DNA from: Calothrix sp. MO_192.B10
GTDB taxonomy: Bacteria > Cyanobacteriota > Cyanobacteriia > Cyanobacteriales > Nostocaceae
Length of the DNA: 64,000 nt
NCBI GenBank assembly: GCA_030065055.1
Contig: JASJDS010000068.1
Location: 1 to 64,000 of the forward strand
Reading direction: 5' to 3'
Shown in pieces: positions 1 to 9,084 of the stretch; the stretch's first letter is position 1; each line of letters opens with the position of its first letter. Made by a program: the position numbers and the translations under genes. The notes beneath the pieces were generated by a model. That model was given only the letters and a program-made list of their open reading frames with translations, was not told the origin of the DNA and searched no databases.

Positions 1-262
1 GTTGATCAGCGCTTTGTTATACAGCAAAGCTTTGTCGGCAACAACCATTAGATTTTCATCTGATGCTATACAGGTGTTGCCTGCGAATACGCAGGTTTGC
101 ACAGGTTAAATGTTGCACATCCGCAAATATAGAACTATCTGTTGGTGATTTCAGGAATCGGGTTTCTTCGGGTGAAATATGCAAATTTTTTACCCTTAGC
201 TGAGAAATAACCCGATTTTTCCATCTGTAGGAGATAAACTTGTGGAAGAGAAAGGAAAAAAG
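1..262. other. left-edge intergenic region
   Basis: No gene can be called. A minus-strand frame is open from an ATG near position 50 to the left edge (first residues MVVADKALLYNKA) and could be the start of a gene lying outside the window, but a plus-strand frame is also open from the edge to a stop at 49-51, so neither is favoured. A small hairpin (CCTGCG, AATA, CGCAGG) lies at 80-95. Confidence 0.3.
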
Positions 263-2089
263 CTAAATTCGTTGCCAAATTTTGATTGTGTCATCATCGC
301 TACCGCTAACTAGAGTTTGCCCATCTGGACTAAAAGCGATCGCTCTTACATAATTAGTATGTCCCCTGAGAGTGGCAAGTTCTCTAGCAGTTTTCACCTG
401 CCAAATTTTAATGGTTCCATCCCAACTAGCACTAGCTAGCAATTCCCCATCTGGACTAAAAGCAATTGACCAAATAGACTCAGAATGACCAGTTAAAGTA
501 TAAAGTTCTCTACCAGTTTTCACCTGCCACAGTTTAATGGTGTAATCGCTGCTGCCACTAGCCAAAGTTTCTCCATTGGGGCTAAAAGCAACAGCATTCA
601 CAAAAAATGAATGTCCGACAAAGGTAGAAATCTCCCTACCCGTTTTCACTAGCCAAAGTTTAATAGTGTAATCACTACTCCCACTCGCCAGCAGCTCTCC
701 ATCGGGACTAAAAACAACCGACCAAACCGAGTCAGAATGCCCTGTAAGGGTACGTAAAGTTCTACCAGAACTAACTAGCCATAATAGAATAGTACAGTCG
801 CCACTGGCACTAGCAAGGGTCTTTCCATCTGGACTAAAACTAACAGCATTCACCCCATTACTATGACCCTTGAGAGTACGAATTTCTTTTCCCGAACTTA
901 CCAACCACAGTTTAATTGTTTCATCCCAACTGGCACTAGCAAGAATTTCTCCATCTGGACTAAAAGCTAAACCATGAACCATGCTAGAATGACCAGCAAA
1001 CCAACCACCTAATTTACGTAGTAATTTTCTATTCCTTAACTGCCAAAGTTTAACAGTATTATCACTACTACCACTAGCAAAAATTTGCCCATCTGGACTA
1101 ATGGCAACACAGTGAACCATACTTGCATGACCCTTTAAGGTATGTACACATTGCCAGTAGTTCGTCGTGGCGATAATCGGTGGTGAAGATTGGGGAGCAG
1201 TACTACCTACTCGTGTAGGTGGTGTTTGCCCAATCAGGGTGGAAGGAATGGAAGTATAATCTTCTTCAACATCAGACCCCAATAAATCTAACCACTCTTC
1301 CACCGACTGGGGGCGATTTTCTGGTTCTAGTGCCATACCGCACATAATTGCCCAATTCACCTTATCGCTGATATCAGGATTAAGTTGCTTTGGTTCCTGT
1401 AGGGCATAGTAGCGTCTGTTTTCTGCGGCAGTAGGGACAACTCCAGTCAGCAAACTATACAAAGTAGCAGCTAAACCATACACATCAATATATTCTCCCC
1501 GTGCTGCTTGCATTTCATACTGTTCTGGAGGTGCGAAACCAGGGGTACGATATACGGTATGTTTTTGGACTACATTGGGGATAAATTCTCTGGCAATGCC
1601 AAAATCAATCAACACTGCTTCTTGCTTACCACTACGGAGCATAATGTTCCGAGGTTTAATATCTCGATGTAGTAAGCCTTTGCGGTGAATTACTGCCACC
1701 GCTTCAGCAATTTGTTTGATGTATAATAACCCTTCCCTTTCCGGTAGCTTTTTTTGCCGCAGCAAATAATTGCCTAAATCTTCACCTTCGATATACTCCA
1801 TGACAATACAAGGTATATTATCTTCATCGAAGATATTTTCTATTTGCACTATATGAGGATGGCGACATACCGCTAGCCTCACGGCTTCATTCCGGAAGTC
1901 TTGCTTGAGTTTATCTCGATGTGGTTTCCACATCGGGTGATTGAAAATTTCTTCTTTGAGGGTTTTAATCACCCGCAGCTGTCCATGTTGGTTTTTGGCG
2001 AGATAGGTAATACCAATTCCACCTTCACCTAGCTTTCTTTCAATCGTGTAACGACCCCCAAACAGTGTCTGTCCCGGATTCCACAGCAT
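263..2089 (-). CDS. Ser/Thr protein kinase with C-terminal WD40 propeller
   Basis: A 608-residue cytosolic protein. The Hanks-type kinase domain spans about residues 14-275, with a glycine loop GEGGIG (21-26), ATP-binding Lys42, catalytic HRD (141-143) and DFG (162-164), so it should be active. After a Ser/Thr/Pro-rich linker, seven WD40 repeats (about 315-608) fill the C-terminus, each with GH near the start and SPDG plus LW/IW motifs, enough for one closed seven-bladed propeller. This architecture is common in filamentous cyanobacteria, where the propeller is thought to bind partners. No transmembrane segment is seen. The gene stands alone; its substrate cannot be read from context. Confidence 0.93.
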   Translation of the reverse strand: MLWNPGQTLFGGRYTIERKLGEGGIGITYLAKNQHGQLRVIKTLKEEIFNHPMWKPHRDKLKQDFRNEAVRLAVCRHPHIVQIENIFDEDNIPCIVMEYIEGEDLGNYLLRQKKLPEREGLLYIKQIAEAVAVIHRKGLLHRDIKPRNIMLRSGKQEAVLIDFGIAREFIPNVVQKHTVYRTPGFAPPEQYEMQAARGEYIDVYGLAATLYSLLTGVVPTAAENRRYYALQEPKQLNPDISDKVNWAIMCGMALEPENRPQSVEEWLDLLGSDVEEDYTSIPSTLIGQTPPTRVGSTAPQSSPPIIATTNYWQCVHTLKGHASMVHCVAISPDGQIFASGSSDNTVKLWQLRNRKLLRKLGGWFAGHSSMVHGLAFSPDGEILASASWDETIKLWLVSSGKEIRTLKGHSNGVNAVSFSPDGKTLASASGDCTILLWLVSSGRTLRTLTGHSDSVWSVVFSPDGELLASGSSDYTIKLWLVKTGREISTFVGHSFFVNAVAFSPNGETLASGSSDYTIKLWQVKTGRELYTLTGHSESIWSIAFSPDGELLASASWDGTIKIWQVKTARELATLRGHTNYVRAIAFSPDGQTLVSGSDDDTIKIWQRI

Positions 2090-2566
2090 TATTGATGATT
2101 ACCAACTATTGTTATTTATTTTGACACAGCTATAACAAAAGACAGAGGGTAGAGACCTGATTATTTATAGCACTACGCGCTAGGGAACTCTTAACTCTTA
2201 ACAGGGAACAGCAGGATGTCAAAGGGTTTGCTGGATTTAGAAATGTCCGCGCCCTAAATGCGTAGTGCTATATATTCTGTGTATTTAAACCATGTAATAT
2301 TTCTTAACCTTGAGCACCGAAAATTGACATTTGATTTCCCAAATTATCAATATTTTATAGAGAATTACATAAATTTACACAGATTGTATCAGTTGTCAGG
2401 ATTTAAATGCCAGATTAACAAAACCCTTTTGATATTCCGGAATTCTATCGGTTGATTTTGTACTTATGTATATTATTGTAAAATAAAAATCAATATAAAG
2501 CTTCCATGTTCAATTCATTTCCTGACAATAGAATATAAGCCTAACTTTTATCTGGATGATCAAAAG
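2090..2566. other. intergenic region, 477 bp, with a foldback element
   Basis: Divergent region between the kinase gene and the first haem-protein gene, so promoters for both should lie here. A foldback element sits at 2166-2272. The 65-codon open frame at 2258-2455 begins inside that element and resembles nothing known to me. No further structure is seen. Confidence 0.5.
2166..2272. repeat. foldback (MITE-like) element with 13-bp TIRs
   Basis: Perfect 13-bp terminal inverted repeats TATAGCACTACGC (2166-2178) and GCGTAGTGCTATA (2260-2272) bound a 107-bp element with no coding capacity. A second inverted pair lies just inside (CGCTAGGG and CCCTAAATGCG). No clear target duplication beyond a possible TA. 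A single copy was noticed in the window. Confidence 0.55.
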
Positions 2567-3481
2567 ATGTTGAACAATTTTAATTTGAAGAAAAAGTTTA
2601 CAATCATGCTATTGCTAATTCTAGCATTTGCATTGAGTGTAAGTGGATGGATTCTCTCTTCTGTCCTCATGGAAAATGCTGAAAGAGAAATTGCTGCCAA
2701 AGCTTTGACCCTGATTGATACTATTAGTTCTGTCAGAGCTTATAGCGTTTCTGAAATTACTCCAGAATTATCAAATAAGCTAGAAACTAAATTTTTACCG
2801 CAAACTGTTTCTGCTTACTCAGCAAGAGAAGTATTTGAAATTTTACGTAAACAACCTGAATATAATGATTATTTTTATAAAGAAGCGACCTTAAACCCTA
2901 CAAATCTTCGGGATAAGGCAGATAGCTTTGAAACAAAAATAGTTAATAACTTCCGGGCAAATAAAGAGTTAAAAGAGGTGAGTGGATTTCGTTCTCTCAC
3001 GGGTGAAGACATTTTCTATATAGCTCGTCCTTTAGTCGTAACTCAACCTGCCTGTCTTCAATGCCATAGTACCCCTGAGGTTGCCCCCAAAACTATGATT
3101 GATATTTATGGTAGAAATAATGGGTTTGGATGGCAATTGAATGAAATTATCGGGGCGCAAATAATTTCCCTACCAGCCAAACGGGTATTCTTTAAAGCTC
3201 GGCAATCTATTGTAATTATTTTGTTAATTGTATTTATTGTTTTTATTACTATTATTGTCTTAGTCAATTTATTTTTGAAACGCCAAATTATCACACCATT
3301 AAAACGTCTGACTCGTATAGCTGAAGAAGTCAGTACGGGACATTTAGACCTTGATTTTGAGCCACCATCTAATGATGAAATTGGTAATCTGGCTCAAGCC
3401 TTTAAACGGATGCAATTGAGTTTAGCGATCGCCATGAAAAAACTCAAGAGAAATCCTGATAGTAATCCTGATTCTAGGTAG
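2567..3481 (+). CDS. Tll0287-like (DUF3365) haem-c membrane protein with HAMP domain
   Basis: A 304-residue membrane protein: short cytosolic N-terminus, TM1 at about 11-33, a periplasmic Tll0287-like/DUF3365 domain (about 35-210), TM2 at about 213-237, then a HAMP domain (about 238-290). The haem-binding CLQCH motif is at residues 163-167, so covalent c-type haem is expected outside the membrane. Other members of the family are small periplasmic cytochromes or sensory domains of kinases and chemoreceptors. Here the chain ends just after HAMP with no kinase, cyclase or methyl-accepting output. A close paralogue follows 318 bp downstream on the same strand. Probable redox or gas sensor; the output partner is unknown. 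Confidence 0.85.
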   Translation: MLNNFNLKKKFTIMLLLILAFALSVSGWILSSVLMENAEREIAAKALTLIDTISSVRAYSVSEITPELSNKLETKFLPQTVSAYSAREVFEILRKQPEYNDYFYKEATLNPTNLRDKADSFETKIVNNFRANKELKEVSGFRSLTGEDIFYIARPLVVTQPACLQCHSTPEVAPKTMIDIYGRNNGFGWQLNEIIGAQIISLPAKRVFFKARQSIVIILLIVFIVFITIIVLVNLFLKRQIITPLKRLTRIAEEVSTGHLDLDFEPPSNDEIGNLAQAFKRMQLSLAIAMKKLKRNPDSNPDSR

Positions 3482-3799
3482 TATCATGAATAACTTTGAA
3501 GAATAGTTTACAATTCCCATAAATATATTGCGATCGCATCTAAAGATGGTAATAATAAATTATGCAGAAAGTTACTCTATAGATAAAGATAAAATACATC
3601 AGTCTCAACCGATGAAAATCATGTTGATTGTTGAGAATATTTTTACCTATAGCCACTGTCAACTATGGTTGTGAATTTTAGGATGCTCTAACTATCCAAG
3701 TTATATTCATATTTAATATTAGCTTAAATGCAATCAAAATTTATTTTATATTCATGTAAATAATCATTTTATGGTAATAATTTTTGGATATTGACAATT
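3482..3799. other. AT-rich intergenic region, 318 bp
   Basis: Separates the two DUF3365 paralogues. It is AT-rich with one GCGATCGC near 3530. I see no gene, hairpin or terminator; its length suggests the second paralogue has its own promoter. Confidence 0.5.
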
Positions 3800-4792
3800 A
3801 TGTTAAAAAACTTACATTTGAGACAAAAAGTAACTATTCTCTTAGCCATAATTCTGGTAGCAGGCTTGTGTTTGAGTGGATTTACTCTTTCAGCAGTAAT
3901 GACAAACAATGCTAAAGAAGAAATTTCTTCCACAGCTCAGGTATTGATGGAAACCATGAAATCTGTGCGTCATTACACTAGTACCCAGATAACTCCAGAA
4001 TTAGAAGACAAATTAGAAACTACGTTTTTACCTGAAACCATACCTGCTTATTCTGCACGGGAGGTATTTGAAGTATTACGTAAAAAAGCAGATTATCGGG
4101 ATTTCTTTTACAAAGAAGCAACTCTCAATCCGACTAATTTACGAGATAAAGCTGATGAATTTGAAACAAAAATTGTTGAACGCTTCCGTAACAAAAAAAA
4201 CTTAAAAGAATTAAACGGCTTTCGTTCCCTTCCTGGAGGAAATATTTTCTATATAGCTCGTCCCCTGGCAGTCACAGAACCAAAATGTTTAGATTGCCAC
4301 AGCACCCCGGAAAGAGCACCTAAAAGCATGATTGAACGCTATGGTTCCAGTAATGGATTTAATTGGAAATTAAATGAAATTGTAGGCGCTCAAATTATTT
4401 CTGTACCAGCCAGTAAAGTCATTCAAAGAGCAAACCAATCTTCTTTTATAATTATTGGTATCGTCTCCATAGTATTTGTTGCCGTCATTTTGTTAATTAA
4501 TATCTTTCTGAATCGGCAAGTAGTTGTGCCTTTAAAACAAATTACCCGCGTAGCCGAGGAAGTAAGTATGGGTCATATGGAAGTTGATTTTGAGCAATTA
4601 TCTAATGATGAAATTGGTAGTTTGGCTAAAGCTTTTAAGCGCATGAAATTAAGTTTAGATAAGGCAATGGACAGGTTAAAACGTTCTGGGCGTACTAGTG
4701 GAGGTACTAATAGAAGTACTGGTGGGCGTACTAGTGGAGGTACTAATAGAAGTACTGGTGGAAATACCAATCAAGGAAACACCAATGGTTAA
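3800..4792 (+). CDS. Tll0287-like (DUF3365) haem-c membrane protein with HAMP domain, paralogue 2
   Basis: A 330-residue paralogue of the preceding gene with the same order: TM, periplasmic DUF3365 domain with a CLDCH haem motif, TM, HAMP. I use the ATG at 3800, giving MLKNLHLRQK, which matches the neighbour's MLNNFNLKKK; a TTG three codons earlier also lies in frame. It differs by a Gly/Ser/Thr/Asn-rich C-terminal tail (about residues 298-330) that contains a perfectly duplicated 12-residue unit. As in the neighbour, no output domain follows HAMP. Local duplication is the simplest origin; the tail was added or lost later. Confidence 0.85.
   Translation: MLKNLHLRQKVTILLAIILVAGLCLSGFTLSAVMTNNAKEEISSTAQVLMETMKSVRHYTSTQITPELEDKLETTFLPETIPAYSAREVFEVLRKKADYRDFFYKEATLNPTNLRDKADEFETKIVERFRNKKNLKELNGFRSLPGGNIFYIARPLAVTEPKCLDCHSTPERAPKSMIERYGSSNGFNWKLNEIVGAQIISVPASKVIQRANQSSFIIIGIVSIVFVAVILLINIFLNRQVVVPLKQITRVAEEVSMGHMEVDFEQLSNDEIGSLAKAFKRMKLSLDKAMDRLKRSGRTSGGTNRSTGGRTSGGTNRSTGGNTNQGNTNG
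4688..4759 (+). repeat. 36-bp perfect tandem duplication inside a gene
   Basis: Positions 4688-4723 and 4724-4759 are identical 36-mers and encode the 12-residue unit GRTSGGTNRSTG twice in frame within the C-terminal tail of the second DUF3365 protein. The unit length keeps the frame, so copy number can change without a frameshift. Confidence 0.9.
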
Positions 4793-5106
4793 TATGTGTG
4801 GCAGTCAAGCTGCCTGTGGAGGTATCGTTGTCCGGGAACCTTTGCTGACATCTTGCACGCCTCGTATCAATACTGATTTTTGATGTTGTTAATAAACATA
4901 TAAATGAAACTAGCACATTTTTATTGCTTGGCTAAAAACCTTGCTATATAAGGGTTATAAAATGTGCAAGTTAAGAGCACCCAAGAAGTGATTCTTGTCA
5001 GCCCACACCAAATCAAAGATTATGGTGTGGGAGGATGTCACCATGAAAGTCCCTTGTCAATCAAACATCACGGAACTCCATCAGTTAAACCTAGTCTTAC
5101 TTACCA
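4793..5106. other. intergenic region between convergent genes
   Basis: No gene supported. Two open frames occur (4698-4883 and 4964-5206, the second from GTG and overlapping the next gene), neither with recognisable protein features. A short inverted pair is formed by CCACACCAAATC and GATTATGGTGTGG near 5000-5030 and may act as a hairpin. Confidence 0.4.
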
Positions 5107-5643
5107 TCAACGCGAGGGACATGTCATAGTTCTAGAACCAAGTTTTACCCGCATAAACTTTTTCAATTTAGGACCGCAGCCTCTGTTCCCATCGGTAATT
5201 CTGTAAGCCTCATACTTAATTCTTTTACCCCTACGATTCCTACCATCTATCGAACAGATATAGTTCTCGATTCTTTCCGTTAGATTAGTGGTTGTATAGT
5301 TGCGAACACCTACATTACCAGAATAGTAAGAGCATTCAGTAGGTGTTGTTAATGGACTTGCCCAGTGTGCTACCATGCAGCTGTGGCAGAAGTCTCTTGC
5401 TCTTCTGCGACATGCGTTAAGGCGTGTCTTTGCACCACATTTACCCCGGCCACTAAACCTCGTTCCCGGAACCTCTCTTCTCGGTAGGGTCGGTGTGGGT
5501 ACTCCTTCAATATTGGTAACTTTGACTGCATAGCGGGCACTGCAACTCCGATAATAAGTTCTAGCAGAAGCCTCTTCAGAACCTACAATTAACATCAATG
5601 CAGCAACACATGCTGTCATTACCGCAAGTTTCAAGTTTTTCAT
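5107..5643 (-). CDS. secreted Cys-rich basic protein, function unknown
   Basis: A 178-residue protein with a clear Sec signal peptide (KNLK, a hydrophobic stretch, then a signal-peptidase-like SEEASA site near residue 27). The mature chain is Arg/Lys-rich and holds nine Cys residues, including FCHSC, which suggests disulfides outside the cytoplasm. The start is the ATG at 5643, with AGGA about 7 bases upstream; a TTG six codons earlier is less likely. I do not recognise the family. The Pro-rich patch around PTLPRREVPG may be a short repeat inserted in frame. Confidence 0.65.
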   Translation of the reverse strand: MKNLKLAVMTACVAALMLIVGSEEASARTYYRSCSARYAVKVTNIEGVPTPTLPRREVPGTRFSGRGKCGAKTRLNACRRRARDFCHSCMVAHWASPLTTPTECSYYSGNVGVRNYTTTNLTERIENYICSIDGRNRRGKRIKYEAYRITDGNRGCGPKLKKFMRVKLGSRTMTCPSR

Positions 5644-5926
5644 GGTATTTTCCTTTTCCAAAACTATCTATGTGAATGTACTCCACCAAAAATCAGAACT
5701 TTGGTTGGGCATTCGTTCCCTAAGAAGTTGGTAAACTTCCTAGCACCATGAGGAGAATTGGGAATCAGGCAATTAATACCGTTTTTAGCTGAAGATGTAC
5801 AAAATTGATTGAGCTATATTGTTGTTAGATAAGTAATGCACTATTCATAAGGATTTGGTGCGTTACAAACTATGTTTTCACAGCAACTGCAATAAGGAAT
5901 TTCGTTCAAAATTCAAATCACATTCT

Positions 5927-6039
5927 GGCGTTGCATAAATGCGGGATGAATTCAGATGTTTACTCCAGAATAAACATCGCTCCTTTGCGCCTTTGCGTCT
6001 TTGCGTGAGATAAAAATCATCCCCTTAATCAGCAACGCC
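5927..6039. mobile_element. MITE-like element, family B, copy 1 (8-bp TSD)
   Basis: 113 bp with inverted ends GGCGTTGC (5927-5934) and GCAACGCC (6032-6039). It is flanked by perfect 8-bp direct repeats CACATTCT at 5919-5926 and 6040-6047, the mark of transposition. It has no coding capacity. Two other copies are at 28722-29013 and 57705-57818. Confidence 0.8.
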
Positions 6040-6246
6040 CACATTCTTCTATGTTGGTATCATCACTTTCCCCTAGTACTTAAAGTTTATACAAAGAATG
6101 TGAGTAACTTGTGAAGATGACCATTTCTGATACTCCATATTTTAATACTTATAAAACCTCACCCGCCTGTGGTATCCTCTCCTGATTAAGGAGAAGGTTG
6201 GGGTAATTCAAGCAGGAATTATAAGTAATTAAGCGAACATGAATTA

Positions 6247-6277
6247 GATCCCCGACTTTTGTCAAAAGTCGGGGATC
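6247..6277. repeat. palindromic GATCCCCGACTT repeat, short form
   Basis: Perfect 14-bp arms (6247-6260 and 6264-6277) around a 3-base loop. It shares its ends with the longer repeats at 12117-12180 and 52831-52894. It lies 70 bp past the 3' end of the downstream kinase gene and could fold in its transcript, but no T-run follows. Confidence 0.7.
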
Positions 6278-6346
6278 TGGACACCGCGAGTAATCAAATC
6301 ATGCATTAAAAATATTGGTAATTCCAGCAACCATACACAACATTTA

Positions 6347-7807
6347 TTAACTGACTAATTTACGGGTAAACTCAATAGCGGCTTGAGATTCAGGAATTTC
6401 TCTGGCAAGAATTTCGACAAATTGATAAGGAGATACTTGAGGATTATCTATTAAGGTATCTTCTACAATCATACTTGCCATTGGTCCTATATAATAGGCT
6501 AATTCTTCTTGACAGCGATGGATAAAAACAGAGTTTAGAGAAGTATTTTGCTGATTTTGAGATAATATATATTGAGAATTTTCTGAAGTTTCAGGGGAAC
6601 TAAATGCTGTTTCTGGGGACTTGTGGAAAGATGAGGGCGGTTGTGTGAAATCTTGCTCGGAATCAGGGGCAAATTGGTGAGCAGAAATATCAAGTCTGGT
6701 GGAATTTGCCAATTCTTGCGGCTCCATCTCCACCACATCTTCATGTTGATTATTTACAGATGCTGCTGGTAATTGAGATTCCTGTGTATTGTCAAAACTA
6801 GTGACAGGAACTTGAGCTTCTGTCATATTCTCAACATTAGAGGCAACAGGGGAAAGTTCCTCTAAACTGTCAAAAAATGTGGTTTTTGTGGGAGGAAATT
6901 CCTGATTTTCAATATTAACAGCAACTGTTGGAGTTGCAGGCAAACTTTCTAAATCCGTGAGAACTTCCTGGGATGTTTGGTATCGATTTTTGGGAGTATC
7001 TGCCAGCATTTTATCCAAAATTTGGGCAAAATTTGGGCTGACATGAACATAAAAATGCCATTTCCATTCCAAGGTATATTGATCCATGAGGCAAGAGGGA
7101 TCTTTACCCGTGAGGAGGACAATGGCTGTTACCCCTAATGCATAAATATCGCTACTAGCCGAACATACACCTAAACTAATTTGCTCTCTGGGTGCATATC
7201 CTACTTTACCAACGAGGGACATTTTCCCCACAAAGGTTGCTTGGGTAGAATTTCCCACTTCTTTGATATCTGCTATTTGTTTTCCCACACCAAAATCAAT
7301 CAACACGGGCAAATTTTTACCCTTGGGCAGCATAATATTATCTGGGGAAATATCTCGATGGATGATGTGATGGCGATGTACGTATGACAAAACTGGGAGG
7401 AGATTTTTCAACCACTGGATTGTTTCTGGCTCGGCAAAAGCTCGCCCTGCGGTTTGTCTTTCTGCTAATAGAGTAGAGTAGGTTTTTCCATCGACAAACT
7501 CTTGGACTAAAAATAACCTACCATCTCCTTCAAAGCAGGCTAAAAAACGGGGAATTTGTGGATGCTCTAGTTGATAAAGAATTTTCGCCTCTCTGATAAA
7601 AAGATTGCGACATCTTTCTAATTCATTTTTCCCCGTACCGATGGGAGCAAATTCCTTTAATACACAGGGTTCATTGAAACGGCGAGTATCAAACGCTAAG
7701 TAGGTTCTGCCCAATCCTCCTTGTCCCAGCAGTTCTTGGATTAGATAGCGGCTATCAATGACAGTTCCTGATGGTATTTCTGGTTTTAATAATGGGGATT
7801 GAGACAT
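6347..7807 (-). CDS. Ser/Thr protein kinase with long linker and conserved C-terminal module
   Basis: A 486-residue protein. The kinase domain (about 20-290) carries GQGGLG (29-34), Lys51, HRD (150-152) and DFG (171-173), so it should be active. A long acidic, Pro/Ser/Thr-rich linker (about 295-420) follows, then a compact module of about 60 residues at the C-terminus with C-x3-LA-x2-IGP-x4-IV and an SPYQFVEILA stretch. I have seen similar modules at the C-termini of other bacterial kinases and regulators but cannot name a proven function. No TM segment. Stand-alone gene with 377 bp upstream of the neighbouring 3' end. Confidence 0.9.
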   Translation of the reverse strand: MSQSPLLKPEIPSGTVIDSRYLIQELLGQGGLGRTYLAFDTRRFNEPCVLKEFAPIGTGKNELERCRNLFIREAKILYQLEHPQIPRFLACFEGDGRLFLVQEFVDGKTYSTLLAERQTAGRAFAEPETIQWLKNLLPVLSYVHRHHIIHRDISPDNIMLPKGKNLPVLIDFGVGKQIADIKEVGNSTQATFVGKMSLVGKVGYAPREQISLGVCSASSDIYALGVTAIVLLTGKDPSCLMDQYTLEWKWHFYVHVSPNFAQILDKMLADTPKNRYQTSQEVLTDLESLPATPTVAVNIENQEFPPTKTTFFDSLEELSPVASNVENMTEAQVPVTSFDNTQESQLPAASVNNQHEDVVEMEPQELANSTRLDISAHQFAPDSEQDFTQPPSSFHKSPETAFSSPETSENSQYILSQNQQNTSLNSVFIHRCQEELAYYIGPMASMIVEDTLIDNPQVSPYQFVEILAREIPESQAAIEFTRKLVS

Positions 7808-8184
7808 TTTTACTACACCTCCTATATCTTATTATCTATGATTTAATAGTCTTGCGATTGAATTAATTCAGGGATAGTACCACTGCGCGGAAGTCAAAAT
7901 TCAAAAGTATTGTGTTCTCTAGCTTTGAGGTTTTATAAATGGTTGGTTTATTTACGCCGACCTGTAATAGCGTCTATTCCCTACAAGTAATTACTATAAA
8001 CAATATATAAAAATATACTTTATGTACTGAGGTAACTAGCGATCGCCACTATCAAAATTAGGACATCTTGAGTGGCTCAAATCAAAGAGTATCAAGAAAT
8101 ATTTAACTCTTACACACATAATCTTTTTTTCAAAAAAAAGATCCAAAAATTCGCAAAAAAATAGTTAATTTTTGTTAAGTGTAT
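7808..8184. other. intergenic region, 377 bp
   Basis: Between two minus-strand genes. It should hold the kinase promoter. An A/T palindrome (ATC, seven T, C, eight A, GAT) lies at 8121-8142, 43 bp past the stop of the lipoprotein gene. Nothing else is seen. Confidence 0.45.
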
Positions 8185-9084
8185 TTATCGAAGTGCTTGT
8201 TCTTGTGGTTGGGATTTTTCTTGAATCAAGACAGCCGGTGTATTTTTAACTGCTGATTCTAGGGGTCTGACTTTTTCCACCAATTGAATAAACTGCTTAT
8301 ATTGAGGAAGTTTGGCTCCTGGGATGTAACCTGCGTCTGCTGCAATATCTGCTGGTGCTTCACCCATGATTTTTTTGATTTGTTGTTGTCGGTTGAGTTC
8401 TACGGTGGGTGCAATCAAGACAACTCCAGGGGGAATCCAGCGACTAGTATGTATGGTTCTAAATTTAGTGTCAGGAAATTGGCGTTTATAAGTTGCAAAA
8501 TCTCCTTGGGATAAAGCACCTGCTTCTACAGTCCCGTCACTGAGCCACTCTAATACAGTTTTTGGGGTGGGTGCGAAACGAATTTGAGACAAGGTTAAAC
8601 CGTAGAGATCATATAAAGGTAGATAATAACCAGATGCAGAACCAGGCTCTCCTAAAGCAACGGTTTTATTCGCCAAATCGCTGATTTTCTCAATGGGGCT
8701 ATCATTGCGGACAATTAGTAATGAACGTTGTCTGCGACTGACATTTTCCATCGAGAACAAAGGCACATATAATTCTTTGCCAATAGCGGTTGCTGCTAAA
8801 CCAGGGGTAGCAAATACAATATCCCACCTTTTGCGCTGAATTTGAGCGATCGCCTGTAATTCATTGTAAGCCGGTTCTACATCGACTCTAATGGAGCGAG
8901 TTCTAGCTGCAATATAGTCCTTAAAACGGTTGTACTTATCTAGAGAAACCTTGCCCTCCCCGTAGCTAACTACACCAATGGTCAATTTTTCCGGAGGTGG
9001 GACAGTTTTTTTTGTATCACATCCTATACTTAGTAGCCCAATTAGTACTAAGATTTGCAAAAGTAAAAAACGACGGTAAAACAT
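8185..9084 (-). CDS. PhnD-like phosphate/phosphonate-type substrate-binding lipoprotein
   Basis: A 299-residue periplasmic binding protein of the PhnD-like type. The N-terminus has a hydrophobic stretch followed by the lipobox LSIGC, with Cys22 as the lipidated residue. Family patterns include the start KLTIGVVSYGEG, RWDIVFATPG, the NKTVALGEPGSASGYYLPLYDL block and GTVEAGALSQGDF. I use the ATG at 9084, which puts the lipobox at the expected distance; an upstream TTG adds 11 residues before the signal peptide. No permease or ATPase is adjacent, so it is an orphan that may sense rather than import. The ligand is not readable. Confidence 0.82.
   Translation of the reverse strand: MFYRRFLLLQILVLIGLLSIGCDTKKTVPPPEKLTIGVVSYGEGKVSLDKYNRFKDYIAARTRSIRVDVEPAYNELQAIAQIQRKRWDIVFATPGLAATAIGKELYVPLFSMENVSRRQRSLLIVRNDSPIEKISDLANKTVALGEPGSASGYYLPLYDLYGLTLSQIRFAPTPKTVLEWLSDGTVEAGALSQGDFATYKRQFPDTKFRTIHTSRWIPPGVVLIAPTVELNRQQQIKKIMGEAPADIAADAGYIPGAKLPQYKQFIQLVEKVRPLESAVKNTPAVLIQEKSQPQEQALR

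Larger units (their letters stand above)
5644..6346. other. intergenic region, 703 bp, with repeats
   Basis: No gene. It contains a MITE-like element at 5927-6039, a 31-bp perfect hairpin at 6247-6277, and a weaker inverted pair CTCTCCT and AGGAGAAG near 6177-6195. The promoter of the Cys-rich protein should lie at its left end. Confidence 0.5.

Noticed and set aside
4698-4883. frame ending in MVNMCGSQAACGG and further residues
   Set aside because: Its first half is an out-of-frame reading of the 36-bp repeat; the 32-codon part from 4786 is too short and unsupported, though it contains three Cys.
4964-5206. 80-codon plus-strand frame from GTG
   Set aside because: It overlaps the well-supported secreted-protein gene on the other strand by 100 bp, has no ribosome site and no recognisable feature.
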